A program made the translations under genes and the position numbers. The notes under the pieces were generated by a model, which had not been told where the DNA came from, searched no databases, and saw only the letters and a list, made by a program, of their open reading frames with translations. A DNA stretch of 64,000 nt, from contig JAVTVY010017472.1 in the NCBI GenBank assembly GCA_036873755.1, positions 1 to 64,000 of the forward strand. The letters are read 5' to 3'. The stretch is from Hanleya hanleyi (lineage: Eukaryota; Mollusca; Polyplacophora; Lepidopleurida; Hanleyidae). This document shows positions 11,001-22,047 of the stretch, piece after piece (the stretch's first letter is position 1; every line of letters starts with the position of its first letter).

Positions 11001-13919
11001 CCCAGAAAGGGGGCGGCTGTTTTTAATGCATTTTTATATTTAATTTTTATCTAAGCCCGTTTCAATACAATACCACTATGGCGGCAATTAAACTAGGTGA
11101 AGGTTTTTTTTGTGTCGTAAATTACATATTTTCATAAAATATGGAACATATACTCGATTCTTATACCACACTTAGGTGTGAATGAACTTGTCAAAAGATG
11201 GAAATCATATTTTTCACGAAAATCTACTTTAGTAGAACAAGAATAATTAAGATAAGATATTCAGCTTAGGGCAGCATGGTTTGCACCATGTTTGTCTGGC
11301 ACAGGAAGTAGATTAAAGGGCTAAACAAATTAGACTCTCTGGCGATGCATTGTGATCAATGTCTGCAGAGCCTAATTTTCAAAATTCGAAATTCAATTTT
11401 TGTTGTAGTTTTGGTTAGGTTTTTGTTAGGGTTAGGGTTTTGCTAGGGTATGTTTGTTTGGGTCATCGTCGCAGTGTGACCAATAAGGTTAGGTGGGACG
11501 TTAAACTTCAAACAACCAACCAATTACTAGGTTAAATCAATAACAGAACATCTTACTGCGGAAACCTGACTTTACCATGTACCAGAGGACTTCATTCTAA
11601 GTTTCACAAATTATATGATAGATATATATTGGTGACAAAATACGATCGTATAGCGTGTAAGATCTCTACGTGTACATTCCCTAACTTGTGTCAAATTCCG
11701 CTTCCTGAGCTAGGAGTATTCTTAACGTCATACGTTTTACATGTCAGCCATGGTGTTCAAATGTACAAGCACAATAAAAGGATGACCCGAGATACCACTC
11801 TAGAAAACGAAATGAAAATTCATTTGGAGAATACCCGTCGGTTATAAGGATTTAATTTGAATAACATTGTGATTTATTGTTGTCATTATAGAAAGCTGTT
11901 GACCGCTTATCTCTTGCAGGGAACCATCATGTGATGTTTTAAATTTTCATTTTTATGCATATTTAGAATTGATGATAATTATCGTACGTAAAAGTCCTTC
12001 GGTCATTGTCGCGGATTTTTTGGGGGGGACCACACCTCAATATTGAATGTCGGATCTGTGGACTATGTTAATATATCACTCTGGAATTGTACGAGCCGTT
12101 GGGCGCCGTGGTAAAAAGTATAAAAATAAAGTAAGCGAGATACTTCCGCGTACCAATATCAATAGGGCGATATGACATGCGTACATTCCTACATTTCTCT
12201 ATTGTCAAGGTGTTAAACTGGCAGTATAGTTAGGAGTAGGAAGACAAGGTATCGCCTTTATGAGACTATTAGAAGACAGGAGATAATATCTAGGGCATCG
12301 TATTCCATAGCCTCAGTTGCATGTGGCAGTTACTGTGCATTGTTAAAGCCCTTGTCAACGACCGTTAACATCTCAAGGGTCGACATTCGACCCTTAACAT
12401 AACAAGGACATTTGCAAAGGTATGGGCCGTCATGTCGGCCCTTAACAGCGCCATGTTAAGGGCCGTTGCAATGTTAACGGCTTCTACAGTGCATCGTCAA
12501 CGTCCAGAAAATTTCTTGCAACAAACTTCACATTGTTTCATTTTACGATGACTATCACATGACGCTGAGAATAGACATAATAAAATTCCCGTGCAATATT
12601 TTATTTCAAACAATGCACGTGGCAACACATGGAATGGCCATAGACCCTGCACTGAAATCCATTTGGTATAATGAGAGACAACGTAAACCACACGATCACA
12701 CGCAGTTGAAACCCTTTTGTACAATGTCCTTGCAATACAATGTCATTGTAATACGATGCTATCACAACCCGAATTCCCAGGCATGCTTACAAGACGACGA
12801 CATGTGAGAATTGTTCACATCTGTACCCTGTCCGGTCATCACGACTGGAACGTTGTACCTACAGACAGAACCCGGTAAACTAGCAAAATTATACCCTGAT
12901 GGGAATGTCGTTTTATACATATTTCTCTTACTCACTGGAATACCGTAAAATGATCTTGCAATGTGTCATCATCGTGCTTGTTCACTTAATGAGGTCTGCT
13001 CGTTGTTTACCTTACAGGGCAGTTTGAAGAGAAGAGAAAACAATTGCCAGATTCGTTCGGTGACTTTGAACAAGGTGACGGCGGAAATAATATTGCCCTT
13101 CATGGCAAGGAAATGTGGATGTGCCAAAGATGCCCTAGCATCGTCGACTCTGAAGCTGAGTGGTCAGGCGGTGACTATTGTATTTTCGGTGGAAAAAGAA
13201 CGTCTGAATGCCCTCGTAATTTCGCAAAAGGTCAGTTAGTAAATTTTAATTAGTTTACTTATATAATACGGGTCCCAAGCGAAAGTGGCTGGACCTATTA
13301 TAATTGTTTATTAAGGCCACCCCCCGAAGGGGAGGGGGCCTTATTGGAATGGGTTTAGTCTATGGGCCAGTCTTGCTTGGTTTCCAAGAATTTCCGAGAG
13401 AACAAAGCAGAAATCAGAGTTAAAACCCCTGGGTAAAATGGACAGGAGTTTTATATCTAGCTTGGGGTTGAATTTGGGCTGTCTCAGATGAACGGAAGTG
13501 TGTCTTTCAAGCCAAAATTATTCATCTAAAATTCTAAACTTCCGGTTTGAAAAAGGAGAGTTGCAACAACAACCTGCGCGGAAACGTCTTTGCGCATACT
13601 GTAAAATGGGCTCTCGCGAGACTTTTACGAGAAAAATTAATACAGCCTCCAGTTGCTGAGATAGCCTGACAGCGAAGGGGCAGCGAACGCTTCATAAGAG
13701 GGATATCATGAATACATTTTGGCAGGTGATATGTATCAGTCTCTAAGCCGCCAGGACTTCATACTTACAGGTGACTGCTGCAGTTCAGGCCACAAAATTT
13801 TGCGCGAACGATCGTTCAGTTCACCTGGAGATTACGCAAAACTAAATAAGCGGGAACGTTTTTTCGTTTGCGTAAAAATGAATCGTATGTTACCGTCGTC
13901 AAGTCAATTTATTAAGTAA
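1919..13919 (+). CDS. Modular host gene, ApeC-like repeat protein, 3' part (overview of six exons)
   Basis: I infer one host gene from six short open stretches with GT-AG borders and matching phases (1-1, 0-0, 1-1, 1-1, 1-1). Joined, they give four complete modules plus the end of an earlier one. Each module starts W-P-x-G-x-(Y/F), has a Cys or Cys-Pro about 12-15 residues on, and ends in an aromatic/Cys motif (FMGVC, FKFCYY, MWMCQRC, FFVCVK). This resembles the ApeC domain of apextrin-like secreted proteins, which typically begin WPxGxYxL...GCP and end near FC; ApeC proteins are linked to innate recognition in several invertebrates. In every module an intron falls shortly after the Cys-Pro, so modules are split the same way, as expected after tandem exon duplication. 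The first visible exon starts in phase 1, so the gene continues upstream of the window. No signal peptide is visible. The exon chain is a strong inference; the family name is tentative. Confidence 0.5.
2446..3287. repeat. Long inverted repeat, 188-bp arms, 466-bp loop
   Basis: The left arm (2446-2633) and right arm (3100-3287) are reverse complements at roughly 90% or better, both ending ATTATAGAAATAGAC when read inward. Each arm contains TGATAAAGGCTCC...GAGTCGAAAGC, a block of the kind often seen in terminal repeats of Penelope-type retroelements (recognised by resemblance only). The element lies in the intron between the exons at 1919 and 6294. No target-site duplication is obvious outside the arms, and no coding sequence is evident in the loop. 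Confidence 0.7.
3288..6293. other. Intron sequence without recognised features
   Basis: Unique-looking AT-rich DNA between the inverted repeat and the exon at 6294. I searched for W-P-x-G-x-Y exons between splice sites and found none. Confidence 0.4.
6294..6502 (+). CDS. Exon of ApeC-like modular gene
   Basis: The acceptor is TTTTGCTGCAG (phase 1) and the preferred donor is AATCTT/GTAAGT (phase 0), a perfect donor that matches the phase of the next exon at 9390. An alternative donor at 6489 (CAG/GTGAGC, phase 1) would not join in frame to 9390. The exon encodes the second half of one module (YFIDGKISKPEFGDW...FMGVCNS) and the first half of the next (PWPEGVYCVLKQSSACPNVW). Confidence 0.55.
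6780..7333 (-). mobile_element. Nested complete piggyBac-like MITE (554 bp)
   Basis: TTAA at 6776-6779 and 7334-7337 flank the element. The ends read CCCTATCTGGCCTGGGC on the left and CCAGGCCTGGTACGG on the right, imperfect inverted repeats beginning with CCC as in piggyBac-type elements. It is opposite in orientation to the copies at 17165, 38572 and 41739. It contains the paired TGACGTCA palindromes (6959-6966 and 6970-6977) and an AAGATGGCCGCC block. There is no transposase ORF. Confidence 0.7.
7338..7682 (-). mobile_element. Incomplete piggyBac-like MITE copy in the nested cluster
   Basis: It shows the same internal blocks as the family (TTTCTGGTACCC, CATGATCCTCTGCTCGGGAGG, ACGGAGTTTCAGG) and a recognisable right end GGTCAGGTAGGA followed by TTAA at 7683-7686. 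The left terminus is missing or rearranged where it abuts the complete copy ending at 7333. Confidence 0.5.
8231..8336 (+). other. Possible decayed or alternative module exon
   Basis: It is bordered by a good acceptor (CTACTGTTGCAG) and donor (CCAAAAG/GTGAGA). In phase 0 it is open for 35 codons but does not match the modules. In another frame it reads a module-like stretch (KFYWEGNAMWK), then a stop, then PLKGK, which matches PLKGK in the exon at 6294. I read this as either a dead duplicate of a module exon or chance. Confidence 0.2.
9390..9531 (+). CDS. Exon of ApeC-like modular gene
   Basis: Acceptor AATTCACAG (phase 0), donor ATA/GTAAGT (phase 1). It encodes the second half of a module: SGYYYKTETIVW...YYKMNTTGTTAGF...IVFKFCYYQD. 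The GxYY...F-x-F-C pattern is the clearest ApeC-like ending in the gene. The split codon joins to the exon at 10331 as Ser, giving QDS-WPSGDY, a direct module-to-module boundary with no linker. Confidence 0.55.
10331..10390 (+). CDS. Short 60-bp exon of ApeC-like modular gene
   Basis: Acceptor TTTTTTCCTTCAAG, donor GCAAAG/GTATGA, phase 1 on both sides. It encodes only the first part of a module, WPSGDYQLLKVMPDVCRSK. It is too short to stand out as an ORF and was found by matching the W-P-x-G-x-Y motif between consensus splice sites. It joins in frame to the exon at 13018. Confidence 0.5.
11385..11520 (+). repeat. Retroposon-like 3' tail
   Basis: The stretch CATCGTCGCAGTGTGACC...GGACGTTAAACTTCAAACAACC has the CGTCG and GACGTTAAAC blocks seen in the LINE tail at 59100-59165 and the SINE tail at 38540-38571. 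This suggests the end of a related retroposon. The 5' limit is not clear, and the TTAGGG-like letters at about 11428 are only two units long. Confidence 0.3.
12347..12500. repeat. Cluster of short palindromes around GTTAAGGGCC-type words
   Basis: About 150 bp hold several self-complementary words: AAGGGTCGA-CAT-TCGACCCTT, GGGCCG-TCATGT-CGGCCC, and GTTAAC/AACGGC repeats on both strands. They lie in the intron before the exon at 13018. The stretch may be a degenerate foldback element; no function can be assigned. Confidence 0.4.
13018..13230 (+). CDS. Exon of ApeC-like modular gene
   Basis: 213 bp, phase 1 to phase 1; acceptor TTGTTTACCTTACAG, donor GCAAAAG/GTCAGT. It encodes the second half of one module (LPDSFGDFEQGDGG...KEMWMCQRCPS), a short linker, and the start of the next (WSGGDYCIFGGKR...CPRNFAK). 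The same two-half layout as the exons at 1919 and 6294 supports a common origin by duplication. Confidence 0.6.
13726..13919 (+). CDS. Terminal exon of ApeC-like modular gene, with stop
   Basis: The acceptor is ATTTTGGCAG, entered in phase 1 (Gly-Asp across the junction). The exon stays open for 64 codons to TAA at 13917-13919. It completes the last module (DFILTGDCCSSGHK...RFFVCVKMN) and ends 13 residues after the aromatic/Cys motif, as expected for a protein that finishes with a module. The adjacent CC pair is peculiar to this module. Confidence 0.55.
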
Positions 13920-15959
13920 ATTATCTTTTTCGCCGCTGTCAAAACTGCAAAGTATGAATATCAATACAGTGGATTAAATGTTGGATCACATTATCGCGAT
14001 CGACGTCTAGTCCATGGTGCATGGCAGGGGATATTCTGATAACTTGCGTCATTCATTCATTCACTCACTTTCATTATCGCTGTTTACTTCCGGGTGTGCG
14101 CAAAGGCCAACTGCGCGAAGTTTGAGCGGAAGCAGCATGGTTATCATGGCGGAATTTTCAGTAAACATTGTGTGTTGAGCAAGGCGCTAAGTTTATAGTT
14201 TTGTCCCTAATAAATACGGTAGAACTATTTCATCAATTGATCGTTGGGACTCAATTCATAGGTGCCAATAAGTTTTGAAGCTTAGTTGTCATATTATCAC
14301 AATCAAGGCAGATTAAAGACGGAACATAAGCAGCAAGTCTTTTATCTGGAGACAAGTCGTCATAGACGCATGCCGAGTTAAGCCCTGTATTTCTCACCTA
14401 AATTCCTAATATAATCCGTCCAATATAAATTAACCACCATGGACCACGACAGAAAGGGATGACACGAGGTCAGTTTTGATATTTCTCTTGATGAAAAATA
14501 TAACTTTGTCGAAATATTGAAACTGTCAATATGCGTTTGTTAACTTTATTCGGGGTGACTTTGCTGATGCATTACCCTCATTGTTCCGAATTTGTAGGCT
14601 TCACACCATCTTGTACCTTTTACTCATGAAATAAAGATTACATTTCCTAATATTTTTTTTGTAAAACAGCACAAAAGTTGGCCAGAGTTTTAAGCTGTTT
14701 ATCTTCATCATATCACAGGACAAGCAGAAAGTAGCTATCTTGCCAGATGCCGTATATAAAAATCATAGATATATCTGATATATTCTTTTTTCTGAGAAAA
14801 TAATTTTCATTAAATATCTGAGATTAAGATCGGCTCCTTTGCTTGTCTTGCAGTCGAGCTACCTCACACACACTGGTCACTGACTGTTTTCATGGATGCG
14901 ATGAGGTCGAAATGGGGGGAAAGCTCCTATAAAGTTAACATGATCGAATACTGAGAAAACATGACCGAATACCGAGAAATCCTCTTAAATATAAAAGTTT
15001 GTATTCTCGGTAGCTCAGAATAAATATTTTTGTCTAGAGTATCTACTTTACAGATACTTTATTTTTATTTTTGGGGGTATAGAAAGCCACATATTCATAA
15101 ATACAGTCGTTGTCCATGTTCGACCGCACATATCTTTTCAGTTCAAGTTCATTTATTCCAATTTAGGTACTGATCTTAGTTCTTGTTAGTGAGTGTTGTC
15201 TGGAAGATGTTTCTGAGGCGGCCTTGCTTGTTCTATCCATTCCCAATACCTTGTAATAAATATATTTGGCATGGGTATCTATTTTCCAGAAAATACTGAA
15301 CCTTTTTTTGCCTTTCCGAAAAATAGAAACCAAATTATTTATAAAAACGAGCATCTGTCCGTCTTTTAGCACGCAAATCTTTCAGCACATCTGTGGATCA
15401 CCAGCAATTGATGATTGTTCTTAGTTCTCATTGGCGACTGTTAAATGTATCTACCTGTGGCGAGTCTGGGGAGTAAAGCTGTGAATCTTCTGCTCATATA
15501 TTGTGTATTAAATATATAATGCAATCCTACATGTATTATAATATCTGTACCAGTCTAAGATTTTTGGGTGGCCTTTCGAAGTCCATGAGTTATAGTTATT
15601 TTCCGCCATATTTTAGAGCCTTCCATTTTTTCGACACCATTTGTCCGACAATGTCAAAATTAAATCTGTTAATCAAGACCTAAGGGATCTCCCTGTTCAA
15701 TCCAAAGCAAGCAATTCGATCATCAGGCATTGGGAATCATCTTTGATTGAAGCAAATATTTTTTGGTAAGTTCAAACTAAATTTTTGTCGCAAATCGCTG
15801 CTTCAGGCAATGCGAAACTTGATCTATTTTCGTTAGGCCTGTCTGCGAAAATTTGCTCCTTAAGCCAATCTGGGGGCCATCGACCAATATTGTCGGATTT
15901 TAGAACTACCGGATTTATACTATAAAATTGGCGTTATATATGTAAGACGAAACAGAGAT
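13920..15959. other. 3' flank of the modular gene; no further gene seen
   Basis: Contains two AATAAA words (14209, 14629) and short ORFs without domains. Confidence 0.4.
14209..14214 (+). promoter_or_regulatory. Candidate polyadenylation signal AATAAA
   Basis: First AATAAA downstream of the stop at 13919, giving a 3' UTR of about 300 bp. A second AATAAA lies near 14629. Confidence 0.3.
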
Positions 15960-16120
15960 CAAGAATATTGAATTACGGTTTATACTTGGTGTAAGAACGC
16001 ACAAGACAAAGCCTACAATAGCCTGTCTGAGCTCAACAATGCGTCTAGACGTGACCCTTTTCAGCTGCACAAAAGCCTCAACAAAAGCCTCAACAATGCG
16101 TTCCTACACCAAGTATCGAC
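15960..16120. repeat. Small inverted repeat next to a Penelope end
   Basis: ACTTGGTGTAAGAACGCA near 15980 is matched by TGCGTTCCTACACCAAGT near 16100 (17 of 18 bases complementary). Between them AAAGCCTCAAC is repeated. The right arm ends a few bases before the Penelope fragment that starts at 16125. Confidence 0.5.
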
Positions 16121-16124
16121 CTGA

Positions 16125-16358
16125 ATTACAAGCGTCTTGTCGGTCATTCATAATTTAGCCGTCGTTCATTAAATAATATCCGCGTTCATAATTTAAAGAC
16201 ATATTCCATATAACAGCATTAGCACCAAATTCAAAAAGACAATCATAATATACATATACAAAGGCTAGTTTCCTTCAAGAGAGAAACGGTCAACAGTTTT
16301 CAATGATGCTTGCAAGACATCATGATGTTCCAAAAATATAAAATCCGTATCGCTGATA
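16125..16358 (-). mobile_element. Penelope-like element 3'-end fragment
   Basis: It matches the 3' end of the tandem Penelope-like elements at 59311-59550 and 62705-62945, and begins at the same base (ATTACAAGCG), which fixes the element's 3' terminus. Divergence is higher than between the two tandem copies. The fragment reads SLKTVDRFSL and FIFLEHHDVL on the minus strand as in the intact copies, but no reverse transcriptase is present. Confidence 0.75.
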
Positions 16359-17164
16359 TTAGTCTGAGGGCCAACAAAGATCTCTGTAATGGAGAAAAGG
16401 CCGGTACATGGCGAGTTCTGTAGAAAAAATTGGGTGTTATTGATCGTGTTGACATTTCGGTTCAGTTTTCCGAATGGCGCTGGTTTGATGGGTTTTCGTA
16501 TTAATGAATAGTTCCCAGTCTTAGTTATCGTCTTCAAAAATAAATTTGTCTAGGTTATGGGGTATGGTGAATCTAATACGTGTCAGCTGCTTGAAATCCG
16601 ATTTTGTCACTTGCGGCTAAAGTAATCATATACAAGTCTGTGATCTCGTGTTCAAGACCTTTTCGCGATTTGGTGTTTTTCTTAAATAATTGATGTTGGG
16701 CCCTTACCATTTTGCATCGAATAATTGCTACACTACGAAATGTCACCCCCCCTCCCCTCCCCTCCTCTTGTGGGCCTTCTACGGCTATTATACAACAACA
16801 AACTTGCGTAATTCTCAACTTGTGGATTTAAAGAGCGGTGAATTTTTCCACGATGTTTAACAACCATCAGATTTTGTGGAAGGCATATCGAATGGTGTTA
16901 AACTTTCACAAAAGTTATACTTGAATACCCATCAGATTGGATTAAATGGGTCCCTAAAGTAAAACTAGCCCCTTGACTTTTAATTCGTCAGCACTGTTTT
17001 TTTTCAATACCACACGACTAATTTATCTGTAATAAGTATCGGTTTGGTTGCTCGTGAGCATCTTCTTGACTATCGATGAGATCTCATGGCAATCTTTTGA
17101 CGTTCAAGCCATGCTATTCTACCAAGTTACGGATTTAATTATTGGATGAGTCTAATAATATTAA

Positions 17165-17762
17165 CCCTACCTGGCCTGATTGCGGGGGAGGGGGGGGGGG
17201 CAAAATGGCCCCTACCAAACTTTATGTCCTATCTCAGAAATGACCAAAAATGGAGACCTGAAACTCCGTGAGTTTATAGTTTGTCATATTGGGGCCATTT
17301 TGAGGCTATTTGCATGACCTCCCGAGCAGAGGATCATTGATAAATTCAAGATGGCGACCACGTGGGAGCATCAGAAAAGTGATTTTTTTCGTCATATTTC
17401 TTCAAAATTTCTGCTTTTCCGCGATGAAAAGTGGACAAAAAGTATTTTATTTCACATCACATTAATATTTACTAATTTATGATGTAGTTTTTGCAAAGAA
17501 ATTGCATAAATAAAAAAATCGGAAAATCTGACCGAAAAATCGACCAAAAATGTCGTTTTTGAAATAACGTCATGGTGACGTCATCGAAGCGGCCATCTTG
17601 GATCTGTTTTACATTTTCTTGTAGAGCTTGACCCAAGGGTATGGTGTGGTAAGTTTTAGCTCCCTAGCTCATGGGGTAAGAAAAATAATTAGACGGGGGA
17701 GCCATTTCGCTCCCCCCTCCCCCAGGCCAAGATACGTCCCAAAAAGCTCAGGTCAGATAGGG
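17165..17762 (+). mobile_element. piggyBac-like MITE (598 bp)
   Basis: Flanked by TTAA at 17161-17164 and 17763-17766. Ends are CCCTACCTGGCCTG and CAGGTCAGATAGGG. The interior has the family blocks: ATCTCAGAAATGAC, GAGCAGAGGATCAT, CAAGATGGCGACCACG, and a TGACGTCA palindrome at 17576. It is non-coding. Confidence 0.75.
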
Positions 17763-17766
17763 TTAA

Positions 17767-19933
17767 TTGGAAGTTTAACTTTCAAGAATCGCCTCAAATC
17801 CCGCGGGGGTCGAGAGAGTGGTTTGTAACAGGAAACTGACGATGTTCACATTATTCAACGCTCGTATTATATTGTATAGATGTACTCAGATTAAACATCA
17901 AGCGATAGTTTGTTATAACAGCTCATCACGTTTCTAAAGACAATCCATCGTTTGACAGATACCGAACATATAATCTTGTGTACTTAGACAACATTTTCAA
18001 GAGTATAATTAGCGCTATGGCCTACGCTATCTAGAAACAGTTATGATATGTTTTGTATGTTATCCGTGTTTCAATGAGGTAGAGACATGATTCTGTTTAA
18101 CATCGTTGAGTGTCGCTGTTACTGGATTATAGTTTTTCGGTAAGTTGGACACTTTAGCCTCTCCACTAATGCGTTGAATGCTTCCTTCGAACACATATCA
18201 GCTGTAAAACACTCCACTAGAGCCCATAATTTTCACGATTTTTTCGACCAAAAAATTCCTGATCCACAATGGGTGTTAGATACATCTGGACTTTTGATCT
18301 TTAATTCCTTCACTCGACTCGCAGTAAATGACTCAACTCTTCATAATAGCTTTCTATATAATTTAATTGCCCGTGAGGTTAACATAGAGCACCGATTGTC
18401 ATTAATAAATACATGCTTTGAAAGAGACAACCGGTCCCCTGACAATACATATTTGTAAACCATTTCTGACTGAAAACATATATACAGGTCCTGTAAATTA
18501 GTACGGTCAACCACCAGAAGCAGGACTAACCAAGCAATGACATACAAGTACATGCATGCACACATATGACCAAGACACATTAATGTTATACATGTAGCAT
18601 GAATTGTTCCAAGACATATTTACATGTACATATTAATAGCAATATAATAGAATCTGAATGTTGATTATAACATGGCATAGATGCTATTACTGAATTTCAG
18701 CGCCCGTATTAAATTAACATATTTATTGGGCGGGTGGGTAGGGCGAAAAATAAAACAAATTTGAGCACAAACAAGGTACCACCCTTACAACCGTAGCAAA
18801 AATTCAAAAAGTGATTCCTACTTGACTGACCCTGGTTTATTGTAAGGTGGACAGTTGAACAATTGACCTCACGGGCAATGAAACAAAAGGCTATTTATCG
18901 CCAAGTTTTAGTTAACTTGAAGCGAGCCGTCTTTCCAGTTAATCCAATTTCACCAAGCCGAAATAGCACTGCTCATGGTGATTGAGCAATTATACAATTT
19001 GGAGGTAAACCAAATTAACACTTTGTCCGTTTCAACTAACTGCACCTCATCTCATGGCTATCCAGATGAAATTGGAGAGAAATATTTCAAATCGTTAACA
19101 AGAGTGTCTACGAATAAATAAAATTGCGTTGAGAAAGAGAATGTGTATTCCATGGGGTTTTATCATCTTAAGCTGACGTAGGACAAATAATCCCAAGAAA
19201 CTTTATAATAACTTTTCTCGTGATTACGGATCAGGCTAAAACCTTCTTTGGCCGACCTCCAGCTGGTATCCTTGTTTTTAAATTGAGAAATGATTTCACG
19301 AAATAATAAAAAATAAACTTTCAGAGAGCCACAAAAACCACGTTTGTATCATTCTTCAAAGAAATTGACAGACTCCAGGAGAGTGCCACGACTTCACCTG
19401 TTGACCTGTCGTAATGATGGTATGGGAAAATCAGCCGATCTACCCACGGAGACGCCATTTTTCCTCTTGCCATATAAAGGAAAATGTCAAAAGGTAGGTC
19501 TGAATCGAGTTCAATGTAAATGCGAGTTGAAAGAGCGGCACTATACACCTGTATCCACCAAATCACTACAGCTTATAGACTATATCGCAGTTTAAATTAT
19601 TTGCAACTGTGCCGCTTCTGCGCAGCTTGTCGTGAACTTCCTGTTTGTACCAAATCCGAAGTTTTTAACTTCATAAGATATATTCCCGAAATTATCCGAA
19701 ACAACTGCTCTGGGGTACATGTTAGTACATATAGTGATGTTATAATAACTCCTATACTCAGGCAGCTGTATAGACTGAACCCAGCGCCTGTTTCATAATG
19801 TATTTTAAAGGGGAAACAAAAGGAAGTAACTGATTATTAAGAAATGCTTGAAACAGGGACTGGACGGAACGTCACAAGGGAGCTAACTTTGCAAGGAAAA
19901 ATGCACAATATACTGTGCATTTTTTGTCACTAA
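17767..19933. other. No gene or repeat recognised
   Basis: The ORF at 18174-18458 (94 codons) and those near 19344-19798 overlap on both strands, lack domains and have no second copy here. Confidence 0.4.
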
Positions 19934-20606
19934 GGGTGCATTCCACACCTAAATGATGTGCGGCTAAAAACAGGCATGGGTTCGGATCTTCGGCCATAAA
20001 TAGATGTAAAATCTTTAACAAAAACCCTGTAAAAATATATATTTTCTAAATGGGCACACTCGTGCCATTATTTCAGGAGACTTGTGAGCTATTGAAATTG
20101 AAAAGGAAAGACGTCCAATCCTCCTTAAACCTTCTTCAAATTTTCTGAAAAACTCCATAAAATATATGAAAATGTGTCAAATTCTCCCCGCAACCCAGAG
20201 AAAACGTATGAAACGATTTTCTTCTTATGTATGTTAAAGTGTTTCTCGTCCAAAGGACAATTTAAAATGGCGAAAAAAACAGGGGGTCGACCTACTCGTT
20301 TTTTGTAAAATTTTATCGCCATAAAGGAATCATCTTTTTCGCTTCCCGAAAAAGTGCGGATTTTGGCCCGCCAGATATTCAATTCCGGACACGATTAACT
20401 CTGTAGTGGCGAGTGGGTGCGATCAACAAGCAATTGTTATAACCTCGTTTGGAGAAATGGTTACGTCCAGCAGGATGATACTATAGATATCAGTTAGTAG
20501 AAAGGTAAGAAGAATTACCATGCTGTGAAAAACAGGCCACCTTCCTTATTATGAAATTAGGGAGGGGCCATTTGTGCGAAACCGTGGCCTAGTGTGGAGT
20601 GCACCC
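19934..20606. mobile_element. 673-bp MITE, copy 1 (possible PIF/Harbinger type)
   Basis: Terminal inverted repeats GGGTGCATTCCACAC / GTGTGGAGTGCACCC. Flanks are TAA on the left and TTA on the right, fitting a 3-bp TWA target. It is the same length as the copy at 21375 and differs from it at only about three positions. It contains an 85-codon minus-strand ORF (20125-20382) with no recognisable domain, conserved only because the copies are recent. Confidence 0.7.
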
Positions 20607-21374
20607 TTAAGGCTAGGGTGTTTTCTCAGAATTTCTTTTCCCAAGGCTATGACAATCTGGGAGTGTTTGCGAGTTTCTTGGTATGCGACACTTGCTTGTA
20701 GTATGCAGTTTTATCGGATATCCCGTCAATCACTTTCCCCCTACCCCATCTTTGTTTTCGCGACTTTTGCTGAAAAATCACGAGTTTACGAGCTCAATAA
20801 GAATATCATAGCATTATGCATTGACCGTGACATTCAGACCCATGTACAAAGATCGGGAGTGATGACCAGCTTTCGAATGAGACATGAGGAGCAAAATAAA
20901 CGCAAAAATAACTGAAATTCGAGTCAAATTGTCAATAATTTTTCATTCTGACTTTTCTAAAAGATTGGGGGATGGGAGTATAAACTTCGAGATAAAAGAG
21001 ACAAAACCAGAATAATACGCCCTCATTCACTTTAGATCAGGATGTTGGTGTGATCCGTATTGAAAATTAATCACTTTGACATTCACATTGACAATAATAG
21101 GACATACAGGTCACTAATCGTAACATATATTCCTAACCAAGGGGAGCTAATTCTGTATAGGTCTAAATAGCATATATGCAAAGCCAATGCTATCATGCCA
21201 TGTAGTATGCATAAAATCGAAACATTTCTGACTAAGATAAATGATTGTTATGATCCCGTTTCATATCAAGTCATTACAAGGTCCGAATAAGCGCTTTTAA
21301 CGAGTGTAGTGTAGGAGGACATACGATATTTGGCCTACTCGTGTATTATAACCGCGCAATGGAGCCTACATTAA

Positions 21375-22047
21375 GGGTGCATTCCACACCTAAATGATGT
21401 GCGGCTAAAAACAGGCATGGGTTCGGATCTTCGGCCATAAATAGATGTAAAATCTTTAACAAAAACCCTGTAAAAGTATATATTTTCTAAATGGGCACAC
21501 TCGTGCCATTATTTCAGGAGACTTGTGAGCTATTGAAATTGAAAAGGAAAGACGTCCAATCCTCCTTAAACCTTCTTCAAATTTTCTGAAAAACTCCATA
21601 AAATATATGAAAATGTGTCAAATTCTCCCCGCAACCCAGAGAAAACGTATGAAACGATTTTCTTCTTATGTATGTTAAAGTGTTTCTCGTCCAAAGGACA
21701 ATTTAAAATGGCGAAAAAAACAGGGGGTCGACCTACTCGTTTTTTGTAAAATTTTATCGCCATAAAGGAATCCTCTTTTTCGCTTCCCGAAAAAGTGCGG
21801 ATTTTGGCCCGCCAGATATTCAATTCCGGACACGATTAACTCTGTAGTGGCGAGTGGGTGCGATCAACAAGCAATTGTTATAACCTCGTTTGGAGAAATG
21901 GTTACGTCCAGCAGGATGATACTATAAATATCAGTTAGTAGAAAGGTAAGAAGAATTACCATGCTGTGAAAAACAGGCCACCTTCCTTATTATGAAATTA
22001 GGGAGGGGCCATTTGTGCGAAACCGTGGCCTAGTGTGGAGTGCACCC
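21375..22047. mobile_element. 673-bp MITE, copy 2 (possible PIF/Harbinger type)
   Basis: Same ends as copy 1, flanked by TAA on both sides (21372-21374 and 22048-22050), a clean 3-bp target duplication. About 770 bp separate the copies, and both have the same orientation. The 3-bp TAA target points to PIF/Harbinger, but no transposase is available to confirm this. Confidence 0.75.

Noticed and set aside
11425..11440. TTAGGG-like letters suggesting telomeric repeats
   Set aside because: Only two units, inside a retroposon-like tail.
18174..18458. 94-codon + strand ORF
   Set aside because: No recognisable domain, no splice-site support, overlapped by an antisense ORF.
20125..20382. 85-codon minus-strand ORF conserved in two places (also 21566-21823)
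   Set aside because: Conservation equals that of the whole 673-bp MITE; no domain, and the copies are too recent to show selection.
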